The position numbers and the translations under genes are program-made. A stretch of 64,000 nucleotides of DNA from an uncultured Erythrobacter sp. GTDB lineage: Bacteria > Pseudomonadota > Alphaproteobacteria > Sphingomonadales > Sphingomonadaceae. Shown piece after piece: positions 1 to 8,278 of the stretch. The notes under the pieces were generated by a model, which ran no database searches, was not told where the DNA came from, and worked only from the letters and a program-made list of their open reading frames with translations. The DNA lies in the NCBI GenBank assembly GCA_947494705.1, contig CANLVN010000001.1:496001-560000 (forward strand). The letters are read 5' to 3'. Each line of letters begins with the position of its first letter. Positions within the stretch are counted from its first letter, which is position 1.

Positions 1-335
1 GCGTAATCCTCCGATCCGTTTTCCTTCCGATCTTCTTTCTGAGTACCGCGGCCTGCGCAATTCTTGCCGGTATGGCGCTGTTGGACCTTTCCGCCCCCGG
101 CGCGCCTTGGATTTTGATCGGGAGCGTCCTGTACGTCGTGGGCATGTTCGCGGTTACGGTCGCAGGCAATGTTCCGCTCAACAATCGGCTCGATACAGTA
201 TCGGCCGATACTGCAGAGGGCGCTGAGATGTGGCGGGAATACCTGGATCGCTGGACCCTATGGAACCACGCGCGCACAATTTCGTGCACCGTGTCGCTGG
301 CGTTGCTTGTGCTCGGGTTGAGCGTTCGCATTTAG
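1..335 (+). CDS. DUF1772-like membrane protein, 3' part
   Basis: The reading frame is open from the left edge of the window, so the gene starts outside it. The visible ~110 residues contain two hydrophobic segments, then an NVPLNN motif, a W-x-x-Y-x-x-x-W-T-x-W-N-H stretch and a final hydrophobic helix. This is the C-terminal pattern of the DUF1772 (anthrone-oxygenase-like) membrane family. The biochemical role of bacterial members is unknown. It ends 67 bases before the convergent stop of pgsA, with no clear terminator hairpin between them. Confidence 0.7.
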   Translation, partial: VILRSVFLPIFFLSTAACAILAGMALLDLSAPGAPWILIGSVLYVVGMFAVTVAGNVPLNNRLDTVSADTAEGAEMWREYLDRWTLWNHARTISCTVSLALLVLGLSVRI

Positions 336-402
336 TCGGATCGAGCGCAGGACCGTGTAATTTGCGGTCAATGTCCCGCATCTCAGTCCACGCCGACGGC
401 AA

Positions 403-1011
403 TTACTCCATGTGCTTCAAGCCGACCCGCAGGTAATCCCAGCCCGTAACACAGGTCAGCACCGCTGCCGCCCAGAGGCTCGCCAAACCGAGCACATGGA
501 TCCAGCTCTCCTCGAAAGTCGCGCATTGCGCGTCCGGCACCTGGCAAGGCTGGCCGTGGACAGCGCCACCCAGGATCAGCGCCGCGAGCGCAAGCAGCTG
601 CAGGGTGGTCTTCCATTTCGCCAGTCTTGTGACCGGAACCGACACCTGAATCCCACCGAGAAACTCGCGCAAACCGCTCACCGTGATCTCGCGGACAAGG
701 ATCACCAGCCCCGCAATGACGTGCATGTCGCCCACATAGGGACCGCGCAAGAAACCTTGCGCAGTCAGGATCAGTATGACCGCGGCGACCATTATCTTGT
801 CTGCGATGGGATCGAGAAAGATGCCCAGTTTCGACACAGTCCCCTGCGCCCGCGCGAGGTAACCGTCGAAGAAGTCGGTGATCGCAATCACGCAATAAAG
901 CACGAATCCAATCAGATAGCCCAACTGCCAGTCGGGCCACCAAAGGAAGAAGCCCAGGAGCGGCACCGCGAAAATACGCGACAGGGTCAGGAGGTTGGGC
1001 AATGTCAGCAT
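403..1011 (-). CDS. pgsA: CDP-diacylglycerol--glycerol-3-phosphate 3-phosphatidyltransferase
   Basis: This inner-membrane enzyme makes phosphatidylglycerophosphate from CDP-diacylglycerol and glycerol 3-phosphate, the committed step to phosphatidylglycerol and cardiolipin. The complete CDP-alcohol phosphotransferase motif is visible: D49-G50-x2-A53-R54-x8-G63-x3-D67-x3-D71. The N-terminus (MLTLPNLLTLSRI) and several hydrophobic helices are typical, and 202 residues is normal length. A longer in-frame start exists at 1086, but the ATG at 1011 has an AAGGGGAA ribosome site 7 bases upstream and matches the usual family N-terminus. It is transcribed divergently from the transporter gene at 1164. 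Confidence 0.93.
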   Translation of the reverse strand: MLTLPNLLTLSRIFAVPLLGFFLWWPDWQLGYLIGFVLYCVIAITDFFDGYLARAQGTVSKLGIFLDPIADKIMVAAVILILTAQGFLRGPYVGDMHVIAGLVILVREITVSGLREFLGGIQVSVPVTRLAKWKTTLQLLALAALILGGAVHGQPCQVPDAQCATFEESWIHVLGLASLWAAAVLTCVTGWDYLRVGLKHME

Positions 1012-1163
1012 CGTGGCTTTCCCCTTAGCGCCAAGCGCGTCGGAGCAAAATAGCAGGCTGAAAGCCCATGCACAGCCTGCCTCCAATGACCCGCTTTAAC
1101 TTGCGGCATACCTCGTGTTCGCTATGTGGGTGAAAAGAGAGAGACCGGGCGACCCCTTATCCC

Positions 1164-2582
1164 ATGACCACATCGACGCACCTTATGCGCCGCAAGCGTT
1201 TCCTGCCGCTGATGGTCACGCAGTTCTTCAACGCCTTCAATGACAACCTCTACAAGACCGCGCTGGTCCTGTTCGTTGTCTACACCGTCTATAATGACGA
1301 GCAGCAGGAAGCGCTGTTTTCCGGGCTTGCTTCCGTGATCTTCATTGTGCCCTTCGTGACGCTGTCCGCGCTTGCGGGCCAGCTTGCCGATACCCGCGAC
1401 AAGGCCGCGATCATTCGCGTGGTCAAGATCTGCGAAATCGGCTGGGCTACCTTGGGCGCAGTCGGGCTTTTCATGGCGTGGCAGGGGATCGCGGTTGACA
1501 CAGTCGCGATTCCGCTTCTGCTTTTCGTGGTTTTCCTCGCCGCTGCGCAATCCACTTTTCTGGGACCAATTAAATACGCAATCCTGCCCCAGCACCTGAA
1601 GAAAGAGGAAGTGCTGCCGGGCACCGGATTGATTGAGGCGGGCACCTATATTGCGATCCTTGCCGGTACGATCCTTGCGGGATTTATCGCGGTCGAGGTT
1701 GCGATGGTGCTGATCGTGCTGACCGCGATCGTTGGCTATCTGATCAGTCGACAGGTTCCCGAAGCTCCGCCGCAGAGCGACTATCAGATGCACTACCCGC
1801 TGCTCGAACCCTATGCGAAAAAGGTCGGCAATCCAGTGATGCGCTGGCTGGGCTATCCAGCTGTGGCAGTGGCGGACCAGGCGCTCATGAGCTGGCGGCT
1901 GGTGCGCGATACGATGCATAATCGCGAGATTTTCCTCGCGATCATCGCAATCAGCTTCTTCTGGACGATTGGCGCGGTGCTGTTCATCCAGTTCCCGCCG
2001 CTCGCCAAGAACCAATTGCTCGCTTCGAAGGAAGTCGCGAGCCTCTTCCTTGTGATCTTCTCCATAGGCATCGCCATCGGATCGGTTGGCATCAACGCAC
2101 TGCTGAAGGGCGAGGTTTCGGCGAAGTACTCGCCTGCATCGGTGATCGTGATGGGATTGTTCGTCGCAGGATTCTATTTCGTCGCGAAGGCCTGGGTGCC
2201 CAACGCTGCGGGCCAATTACTGCCGATCGAGCAATGGATTCTCGAGCCCCTTGCGATCCCGCTGTCACTGATGCTGCTGGGCATTTCCACAGCCGGCGGC
2301 TTCTTCGTTGTGCCGCTTTACGCCTTCCTCACCACGCGATGTGAGCATGATGCGGCAAGTCGGACGATTGCCGCGAACAATATCGTCAACTCGCTGGCGA
2401 TGGTGGTCGGATCGCTGATTGCCATCGGCATGACCTCGCTGGGCATACCAGTGGTCGAGCAATTACTTCTTGCTGCCGCAATGTCGGTAATTTCGGCGTG
2501 GCTAGGCTTGCTGCTTTATCGCGCGGAGAAGGACGCAGCGGCCGAACGCGAGCGCTGCCTCCCATCTGAATTCGTCAAATGA
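1164..2582 (+). CDS. MFS transporter, LplT-like (lysophospholipid transporter family)
   Basis: The 472-residue protein has about 12 hydrophobic segments. Its N-terminal FNAFNDNLYKTAL stretch and the later STFLGPIKYAILP segment are characteristic of LplT and of the N-terminal half of MFS-PlsC-acyl-ACP synthetase fusions. LplT flips lysophosphatidylethanolamine inward so it can be re-acylated. Here the transporter stands alone, without a fused or adjacent acyltransferase domain. The neighbour pgsA makes a phospholipid role plausible. The 3' end overlaps the opposite-strand gene at 2575 by 8 bases. Family assignment is firm; the substrate is inferred. Confidence 0.8.
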   Translation: MTTSTHLMRRKRFLPLMVTQFFNAFNDNLYKTALVLFVVYTVYNDEQQEALFSGLASVIFIVPFVTLSALAGQLADTRDKAAIIRVVKICEIGWATLGAVGLFMAWQGIAVDTVAIPLLLFVVFLAAAQSTFLGPIKYAILPQHLKKEEVLPGTGLIEAGTYIAILAGTILAGFIAVEVAMVLIVLTAIVGYLISRQVPEAPPQSDYQMHYPLLEPYAKKVGNPVMRWLGYPAVAVADQALMSWRLVRDTMHNREIFLAIIAISFFWTIGAVLFIQFPPLAKNQLLASKEVASLFLVIFSIGIAIGSVGINALLKGEVSAKYSPASVIVMGLFVAGFYFVAKAWVPNAAGQLLPIEQWILEPLAIPLSLMLLGISTAGGFFVVPLYAFLTTRCEHDAASRTIAANNIVNSLAMVVGSLIAIGMTSLGIPVVEQLLLAAAMSVISAWLGLLLYRAEKDAAAERERCLPSEFVK

Positions 2583-2862
2583 TGAAGGCCAACACCGCAG
2601 CGAACGTCGCGACATAAACGCTTGCAAAACCACGCACATCGTTGCGCGTGAGATTCCAGAAACGCTGCGCCGGTTCTTCCGCTGTCGCTCCGGCGCGCGT
2701 CACGTGCGGCGGCAGGCTGGCGCGGAACGGGTGGCCTGCGCTTTCGTCGGTCAGGACCAGCGAACGGCGGCGGCGACCGGCAAGCCGTCGGGGCTCGATC
2801 TCGGGGCCCTGCTGCGCGGTGAGGAAGGTCTCGATGGAAAGTGTCGTCTGCGTCATGTCCAT
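2575..2862 (-). CDS. Small protein with C-terminal membrane anchor, unknown function
   Basis: The protein has 95 residues: a polar, arginine-rich N-terminal ~75 residues and one hydrophobic C-terminal helix (about residues 77-95) reaching the end of the chain. This suggests a tail-anchored inner-membrane protein. No family is recognised. Coding is supported by an ATG-initiated frame and by the tight 8-base convergent overlap with the transporter gene. An alternative start two codons in (MTQTT) is possible. It is divergent from the ThDP enzyme gene at 3034, with about 170 bases of shared upstream sequence. Confidence 0.55.
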   Translation of the reverse strand: MDMTQTTLSIETFLTAQQGPEIEPRRLAGRRRRSLVLTDESAGHPFRASLPPHVTRAGATAEEPAQRFWNLTRNDVRGFASVYVATFAAVLAFII

Positions 2863-3033
2863 GGTATTTAACCATTTCTTAACCTTTTGCGACCGGCAGC
2901 TATCCCCTGACCGAAAGCGGGACAGTCAGGCGCGGTTGTGGTTAATCGACTTGCGACACCGGAGAGAGCGTTTGCCCCACGTCTGCACCGGCGCTAACGC
3001 GCGCAACTGAACCGGGTGATAGAGAGGCCAAAC

Positions 3034-4722
3034 GTGACACAACAGGCACACACAGCTGCACAATTGCTGGTCGATTGCCTCACCGAGCAAGGCACCGACC
3101 GCATTTTCACCGTTCCCGGCGAGAGCTTTCTCGCAGTACTCGATGCGCTGCATGAGCGCTCCGATATCGAGACCGTGATCTGCCGACAGGAAGGCGGGGC
3201 AGCGTTCATGGCTTGCGCCGATGGCGCGATGAGCGCGGGCGGCGATTGCCTGCGTCCTGGAGTCGCCTTCGTAACGCGTGGACCGGGCGCGACCAACGCC
3301 AGCATCGGAGTGCATGTCGCGCATCAGGATTCGCAGCCCATGATCCTTTTCGTTGGCGATGTCGCACGCCCTATGCGTGATCGCGAAGGATTTCAGGAGG
3401 TCGACTTCCAGGCGTTCTTCGGGCCGATCTGCAAGTGGGCGGCGCGGATCGACGATCCGGCGCGGGTGCCGGAATATGTCGCGCGCGCCTACTCGGTCGC
3501 GGTGAGCGGGCGGCCCGGTCCGGTCGTGCTTGCGTTGCCGGAAGACATGCTGTGCGACGCGGTGCCCGCCGGCCTCTCCCCTCGCCCGCAAGTTACCCGC
3601 CCGGCGCAGGCCGCGTGCCCCGATGCGATGCAAGCCTTCCTGGCGATGCTCGCCGACGCCGCCAGCCCGATCGCGATCATTGGCGGAGCGGGCTGGAACG
3701 CCAAGACGCGCGAGCATTTCCAGACCTTTGCCGAGAGTGTCGGCCTGCCGGTCGCCACCGCTTTCCGGCGTCAGGACGCGATCGATCCGGCCTCGCCCGT
3801 CTATGCAGGCAATCTGGGCTACGGCCCCAATCCGAAGCTGGTCGAGCGAGTGAAGCAAGCCGACTTCATTCTCGCCCTGGGCGCGCGTCTGGGCGAGGCG
3901 ACGACCGATGGTTACACCTTCCCCACCCTCGATCATCCCGATCAGGTGCTGGTGCACGTCCATCCCGACCCGGACGAGATCGGACGCGTCTATCGCGCCG
4001 ATCTTGGCATGGCCTGTTCTGTAGATGAATTCGCCGAGACTGCCGCCTTATGGGAAGACCATACGGTGATCCCTTTCGATGCCGGTGCCGAGGCTCATCG
4101 AGAGTGGGAAGAATGGTCGAGCCATTCGCCCGCCGAAAGCCCGCCCGCGCTCGATATGGCGGCTTGCGTCACGGCAATGCGGGAGGCTCTGCCTTCGGAC
4201 ACCATCATCTGCAACGGCGCGGGCAATTTCGCCGGTTGGTGGCACCGTTACTGGCGCTATGCCGGGTATCCCAGCCAACTTGCGCCAACAGCTGGCGCGA
4301 TGGGATACGGGGTGCCCGCTTCCGTCGCTGCAGCGCTACGCTATCCCGACCGTACCGTAGTAGCGGTGGCGGGCGATGGCGATTTCCTGATGAATGGTCA
4401 GGAACTGGCAACCGCCGCCCAATACGGGGCGAACCTGATCGTGCTGGTGATCGATAACGGCGCCTATGGCACGATCCGCATGCATCAGGAGCGTGAATAT
4501 CCCGGTCGGGTGTCGGGCACGCAGCTGTCGAACCCCGATTTCGCAATGCTCGGCGCAGCATTCGGCGGGTGGAGTGCCACCGCGACCAGCACGGACGAGT
4601 TCACGGAAGCGCTGGCCAAGGCCAAGGATCGGGTGGGCCTGCGCCTCATTCACCTCAAGATCGACATCGAGCAACTCGCCGCGAGCGGCGCGACTGTCAG
4701 CGGCCTGCGCGCAAAAGCCTGA
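3034..4722 (+). CDS. Thiamine-diphosphate-dependent enzyme, acetolactate-synthase-like
   Basis: At 562 residues the protein has the three-domain layout of the acetohydroxyacid synthase/pyruvate decarboxylase superfamily. The N-terminal pyrimidine-binding domain carries the ThDP-activating glutamate (E53 in RQEGG). A central Rossmann-like domain follows. The C-terminal domain has the ThDP-Mg motif starting GDG at 447-449 and ending in N475. Family members decarboxylate 2-oxo acids. No small regulatory ilvN-like gene is adjacent, so this is probably not the main biosynthetic acetolactate synthase. I chose the GTG at 3034 (MTQQAHT) because a GAGAGG site lies 6 bases upstream; an earlier GTG at 3016 lacks one. 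Confidence 0.8.
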   Translation: MTQQAHTAAQLLVDCLTEQGTDRIFTVPGESFLAVLDALHERSDIETVICRQEGGAAFMACADGAMSAGGDCLRPGVAFVTRGPGATNASIGVHVAHQDSQPMILFVGDVARPMRDREGFQEVDFQAFFGPICKWAARIDDPARVPEYVARAYSVAVSGRPGPVVLALPEDMLCDAVPAGLSPRPQVTRPAQAACPDAMQAFLAMLADAASPIAIIGGAGWNAKTREHFQTFAESVGLPVATAFRRQDAIDPASPVYAGNLGYGPNPKLVERVKQADFILALGARLGEATTDGYTFPTLDHPDQVLVHVHPDPDEIGRVYRADLGMACSVDEFAETAALWEDHTVIPFDAGAEAHREWEEWSSHSPAESPPALDMAACVTAMREALPSDTIICNGAGNFAGWWHRYWRYAGYPSQLAPTAGAMGYGVPASVAAALRYPDRTVVAVAGDGDFLMNGQELATAAQYGANLIVLVIDNGAYGTIRMHQEREYPGRVSGTQLSNPDFAMLGAAFGGWSATATSTDEFTEALAKAKDRVGLRLIHLKIDIEQLAASGATVSGLRAKA

Positions 4723-4730
4723 GTGACAAC

Positions 4731-4769
4731 AAAAAGGCCGCTCCCGGTGTCCCGGTGAGCGGCCTTTTT
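4731..4769. terminator. Bidirectional rho-independent terminator
   Basis: A 13-bp perfect inverted repeat (AAAAAGGCCGCTC at 4731-4743, its complement at 4757-4769) has an A-run on one side and a T-run on the other. It sits between the convergent ThDP enzyme gene and the CsbD-like gene and can terminate both. Confidence 0.9.
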
Positions 4770-4788
4770 CGTTGCGTTGAGCGTAGGG

Positions 4789-4959
4789 TTAGATGTCGTT
4801 ACCCATCTTGCCCTTAACTTCGCCCTTGGCCTGATCCTTCTTGCCTTCCAGTTCCTCTGCGCGGCCTTCCGCACGCGTTTCGGGATCGTTGGACTGCTGC
4901 TTCATCTCGCCCTTGGCTTCCTTGACGTTGCCCTTAATCTTGTCGGTGAGTTCACCCAT
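4789..4959 (-). CDS. CsbD family stress protein
   Basis: This 56-residue gene begins MGELTDKIKGNVKEAKG, is almost all charged and small residues, and contains the repeated K-G-x-x-K-E/D-x-x-G pattern of CsbD proteins (about residues 3-52). CsbD-like proteins are small, soluble, highly charged and commonly induced by general stress; their molecular role is unknown. A GGAG site lies 7 bases before the ATG. A perfect EcfG-type promoter (5002-5026) ends about 40 bases upstream of the start. The gene ends at the bidirectional terminator, so it is a monocistronic unit. Confidence 0.9.
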   Translation of the reverse strand: MGELTDKIKGNVKEAKGEMKQQSNDPETRAEGRAEELEGKKDQAKGEVKGKMGNDI

Positions 4960-5001
4960 TAGTTATCTCCTTGAATTTTTTGCGTTTTGCCACACCTAAC
5001 C

Positions 5002-5026
5002 AACGGCTGGACTGGGTAACGGTTCC
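5002..5026 (-). promoter_or_regulatory. EcfG-type general stress promoter of the CsbD-like gene
   Basis: On the minus strand the sequence reads GGAAC, 16 bases, CGTT. This matches the consensus recognised by the alphaproteobacterial general-stress sigma factor EcfG (GGAAC-N16/17-CGTT). The -10 element lies 43 bases before the ATG of the CsbD-like gene. Confidence 0.75.
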
Positions 5027-5056
5027 GGGAAAACCGCCTCCGATCGGGGCTTCACC

Positions 5057-5806
5057 TCACCGGAGCGTCATTCCGCCGTCGACCACGTATTCAGAGCCGG
5101 TGACATAGGATGCGTGGTCCGACATCAGGAAGAGCGCGACATGTGCAGGCTCTTCTGAGTTGCCGAACCGGCCCAGGGGCACTTGCGACTCGATGTCGTC
5201 GGTCATTTCCTCGACCTTGTCCTCGTCGAGGCCCATCCCCTCGAAGAAGTTGGTCTCGATCGGACCCGGCGCGATCGCATTCACGCGGATATTTCGGTCC
5301 GCCAGGTCCATGGCCCAGCTGCGTGACGCCGCTCTGATCGCACCCTTGGTGGAGGCGTAGACCGCGCCCATGGGCTGGCCCAGATAAGGCGAGATTGAAG
5401 CGGTCACGACCACAGCTCCGCCATCACTGATCATCGGCATGAGCTCGGCCATCTGCAGGAACGGGCCCATGACGTTGACATCGGTCATGCCGCGAAAGTG
5501 ATCCTTGTCGATCTCGTCAGCCGGACCGAACTTCGCAAAGCCGGCATTGAGCCAGAGTGCGTCGATGCCGCCCATGTGCTCCTTGACCTTCACGCCGAGC
5601 TCCTTGGCGGCATCGGGGTCGGAAGCATCGTTCTTGAGGACGAGCGAGTCCGAGGGCAGCGCCTTCGTGGCCTCTTCCAGATGCTCGTCGCTGGTGCCGG
5701 TCACGGCCACCCGTCCACCTTCGGCGGCGACCATTTTCGCTCCTGCCAGCCCCATTCCGCTGGTGCCGCCGGTGATGAGTACGCGCTTTCCTTCGAACCT
5801 GTTCAT
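5057..5806 (-). CDS. SDR family NAD(P)-dependent oxidoreductase
   Basis: This 249-residue classical short-chain dehydrogenase has the cofactor motif TGGTSGMG at 12-19, NAG at 87-89, and catalytic Ser (137 or 139), Tyr150 and Lys154 (YASTK). The C-terminal GSEYVVDGG stretch is typical. The substrate cannot be predicted. Glu- and Asp-rich segments around 195-210 are unremarkable. The gene stands alone, with its own EcfG-like promoter at 5840-5865, and precedes the CsbD-like gene on the same strand. The pair probably belongs to the general stress regulon. Confidence 0.88.
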   Translation of the reverse strand: MNRFEGKRVLITGGTSGMGLAGAKMVAAEGGRVAVTGTSDEHLEEATKALPSDSLVLKNDASDPDAAKELGVKVKEHMGGIDALWLNAGFAKFGPADEIDKDHFRGMTDVNVMGPFLQMAELMPMISDGGAVVVTASISPYLGQPMGAVYASTKGAIRAASRSWAMDLADRNIRVNAIAPGPIETNFFEGMGLDEDKVEEMTDDIESQVPLGRFGNSEEPAHVALFLMSDHASYVTGSEYVVDGGMTLR

Positions 5807-5839
5807 GATCGTCTCCGTTGCTGGGGTATACCCTGAGTC

Positions 5840-5865
5840 AACGGGAGAGCAGGACGTGTCGTTCC
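5840..5865 (-). promoter_or_regulatory. EcfG-type general stress promoter of the SDR gene
   Basis: The minus strand reads GGAAC, 17 bases, CGTT, ending 34 bases before the SDR start codon. It is a second exact match to the EcfG consensus within 0.9 kb, upstream of the neighbouring same-strand gene. Confidence 0.7.
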
Positions 5866-5885
5866 GCCCCGGGGCTCGGGTCAGC

Positions 5886-6296
5886 TCAGCTTTCGGCCAT
5901 CTCGCAGATCAGCTTCCATTCTTCGGGCTTGATGCTCGCCACGGAGAGCCGCGACAGCCGCACCAGCTCGCAATCGGCAAGGCGTTCTTCGGCCTTGATT
6001 TGCTTTAGCGTGACGGGATTGTCGAGCTTGCGCTTGGGCTTGACCTTGACCGCCGCCCATTTGCCGGTCTCGTCGGTCGGGTCGGTTATTCCGGCGACCG
6101 AGACTTCGCAGATGCCAACAATCTCCAGCCCTTCGCGCGAATGGTAAAAGAACGCTTCGTCGCCTACCTCCATCGCCGCAAGGTTGTTCTTTGCAAGGTG
6201 ATTTCGCACACCGTCCCAGGTGCCCTCGCCCTCTGCCACCAGGTCGTCCCAGCTATACTTGAACGGCTCGGACTTTATCAGCCAGTAATTGGGCAC
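5886..6296 (-). CDS. EVE domain-containing protein
   Basis: The 136-residue protein is a single EVE domain (PUA-like fold). It starts MPNYWLIKSEP and has the family features W28-D-G-V-R-N, a central GDEAFFYHS strand and GICEV. EVE proteins bind modified bases in nucleic acids; eukaryotic relatives recognise 5-hydroxymethylcytosine, and bacterial ones may act on RNA or on modified DNA. Length is normal for a stand-alone member. It is flanked by the SDR gene on the same strand and the divergent GGDEF/EAL gene. Confidence 0.88.
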   Translation of the reverse strand: MPNYWLIKSEPFKYSWDDLVAEGEGTWDGVRNHLAKNNLAAMEVGDEAFFYHSREGLEIVGICEVSVAGITDPTDETGKWAAVKVKPKRKLDNPVTLKQIKAEERLADCELVRLSRLSVASIKPEEWKLICEMAES

Positions 6297-6547
6297 GGGT
6301 GTTTCTCCTTCGTTATCGCTGCCGACCGTCCGATCCGGGACGCTCTCACCTCGCGGACGCGGTTAACGCCAGCCTTTGCGCAACGCCACCCCTGTGGTTT
6401 GCCCGGACAACCCCGCCAAGACGATAATTAACAGTATTTTCAGTGATCGAACACATAAGGCGAGATGAAGTCCTTATGTGGGAATTGCGCAGTCCTGTCT
6501 GTGCACCCGACGAGGCATTTGAACTTAGCGGGCGCAGGAAGAACAGG

Positions 6548-8221
6548 GTGGAAGAAAGCAATTCGACGAAATCCCTGACCACGGCCGACCGTGACCTTGT
6601 CGCGCTGGGCATTGCGACCGCAGCGATCATCATGTTCGTCGCGACCGGGTCCTCCGTTCTGCCTAGCACTGTCGATGCGCTGATGGGCGTGGGTAACGGA
6701 CCGGACGATTTGCTGGCGACCGCAACTTTCCTCAACATCGCGCTGATTATCTTCGGCTGGCGGCGCTATCGCGAGCTGCAAAGCGAGATTAGCGAGCGGC
6801 GCCGCGCCGAAGCCCGGGCCCGCGAACTGGCCGAAACCGATCCGCTGACCGGTTGTCTGAACCGTCGCAGCATGGGCTCGGCCACCGAGGAACTGCGCGT
6901 CGCCGCTCACGCCCGTGGCAAGGCGGTAGCCTTCGGCATGATCGACCTCGACAATTTCAAGCAGATCAACGACCTCAATGGCCACTCCGTCGGCGACAGG
7001 ACGTTGATGGAGGTCGCGCGAAGAATAGCGGAGGAACTGCCCGCCGGAGCAAAGCTGGCGCGTCTGGGCGGGGACGAGTTCGGCTTCGTCACCGAGTTCG
7101 ATCCCGCAAAACAAGACCGGCTCGATGACCTCGTAATCCGGTTGTTCGAGTCGATTTCCCTCCCCTTCGATCGCGATAGCGGGGAAATGGACACGACCAT
7201 CTCGATCGGATTGGCGAGCGACCACGATGAAAGCGTCCCCAACGGGGCCTCGACCGACGAACTGATGCAGCGCGCGGACATCGCGATGTACCAGGCGAAA
7301 AAGCAGGGCAAGAATCGTTATTTCTGGTTCGAAGACTCGATGGAAAACGACCTGCGTTTCCGCAACCAGCTCGAAACCGGGATTCGACGAGGGCTGCAAG
7401 AGCGCCAGTTCGTGCCCTTTTACGAACAGCAGGTGGATCTCGATACCGGCGAGCTGGTCGGCTTTGAAATGCTCGCGCGCTGGCAGTCGCCCGAACTGGG
7501 TCTGATCAGTCCGGAAATCTTCATCCCGGTGGCCGAGGATCTCGGCGTCATCGGGGAACTGTCTGAACAACTGATGGAGCAGGCCTTCAAGGACGCGGCC
7601 GACTGGGACCCGTCGCTAACCCTCTCGATCAACATATCGCCGATCCAGTTGCGCGATCCGTGGTTTGCGCAGAAGCTCCTCAAATTGCTCGTCGATTATC
7701 GGTTTCCGGCCCATCGGCTCGAAATCGAAATCACCGAAAGCTGCCTGCTCGAGAATATCGGCATGGTCCGCTCGATCATCACCAGCCTGCGAAACCAGGG
7801 TATCCGCATCAGCCTCGACGATTTCGGCACGGGCTATTCGTCGCTCGAACAGCTTCGCTCGCTCCCGTTCGACCGTCTGAAAATCGATCGAAGCTTCGTC
7901 AGCGAGCTGACCCGCGGCTCTTCGCCGTCCACGAAACTCGTCGATGCCATCATTTCGTTGGGCCGCGGGCTCGACCTGCCGATGACTGCCGAGGGGATCG
8001 AGGACCAGGAAATCCTCGATGCGCTGAAGAAGATGGGCAAGCTTAAGGGGCAAGGCTATCTCTACGGTCGCCCCGAAACCGCTACGCAGGTTCGCAATCG
8101 GCTCGCCGATCAGGGCAAGCTCGCAGAGCCGGGCAAAAGCGACCTGCCTCGTAAGGATAGAGTCGTGCTCGACGAGCGTCCGGAAGGCGAGGCGCTCTTC
8201 CCCAAGAGCATCAGCCGGTAG
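6548..8221 (+). CDS. Membrane-anchored GGDEF/EAL cyclic-di-GMP enzyme
   Basis: The protein has about 557 residues. Two hydrophobic segments (about 15-37 and 55-72) precede a short coiled stretch, a GGDEF domain with intact GGDEF at 174-178, and an EAL domain. The EAL signature is EML at 307-309; the other metal and catalytic motifs (SINIS, EITES, DDFGTGYSS, LKIDRSF, TAEGIE, GQGYLYGRP) are present, so phosphodiesterase activity is plausible alongside diguanylate cyclase activity. No RxxD inhibitory site is seen before GGDEF. I chose the GTG at 6548, which has an AGGAAG site 6 bases upstream. The frame is open back to 6443, but that start has no ribosome site. Confidence 0.87.
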   Translation: MEESNSTKSLTTADRDLVALGIATAAIIMFVATGSSVLPSTVDALMGVGNGPDDLLATATFLNIALIIFGWRRYRELQSEISERRRAEARARELAETDPLTGCLNRRSMGSATEELRVAAHARGKAVAFGMIDLDNFKQINDLNGHSVGDRTLMEVARRIAEELPAGAKLARLGGDEFGFVTEFDPAKQDRLDDLVIRLFESISLPFDRDSGEMDTTISIGLASDHDESVPNGASTDELMQRADIAMYQAKKQGKNRYFWFEDSMENDLRFRNQLETGIRRGLQERQFVPFYEQQVDLDTGELVGFEMLARWQSPELGLISPEIFIPVAEDLGVIGELSEQLMEQAFKDAADWDPSLTLSINISPIQLRDPWFAQKLLKLLVDYRFPAHRLEIEITESCLLENIGMVRSIITSLRNQGIRISLDDFGTGYSSLEQLRSLPFDRLKIDRSFVSELTRGSSPSTKLVDAIISLGRGLDLPMTAEGIEDQEILDALKKMGKLKGQGYLYGRPETATQVRNRLADQGKLAEPGKSDLPRKDRVVLDERPEGEALFPKSISR

Positions 8222-8278
8222 CCTCCGGTTCGCCAAGGCTGGACGAAGCGCGCCCGCGTCCATAGATGCGCAGACGAG

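Noticed and set aside
6443..6547. Extended N-terminus of the GGDEF/EAL protein
   Set aside because: No ribosome site before the upstream start, and the extra 35 residues have no family counterpart; GTG 6548 has a good site.
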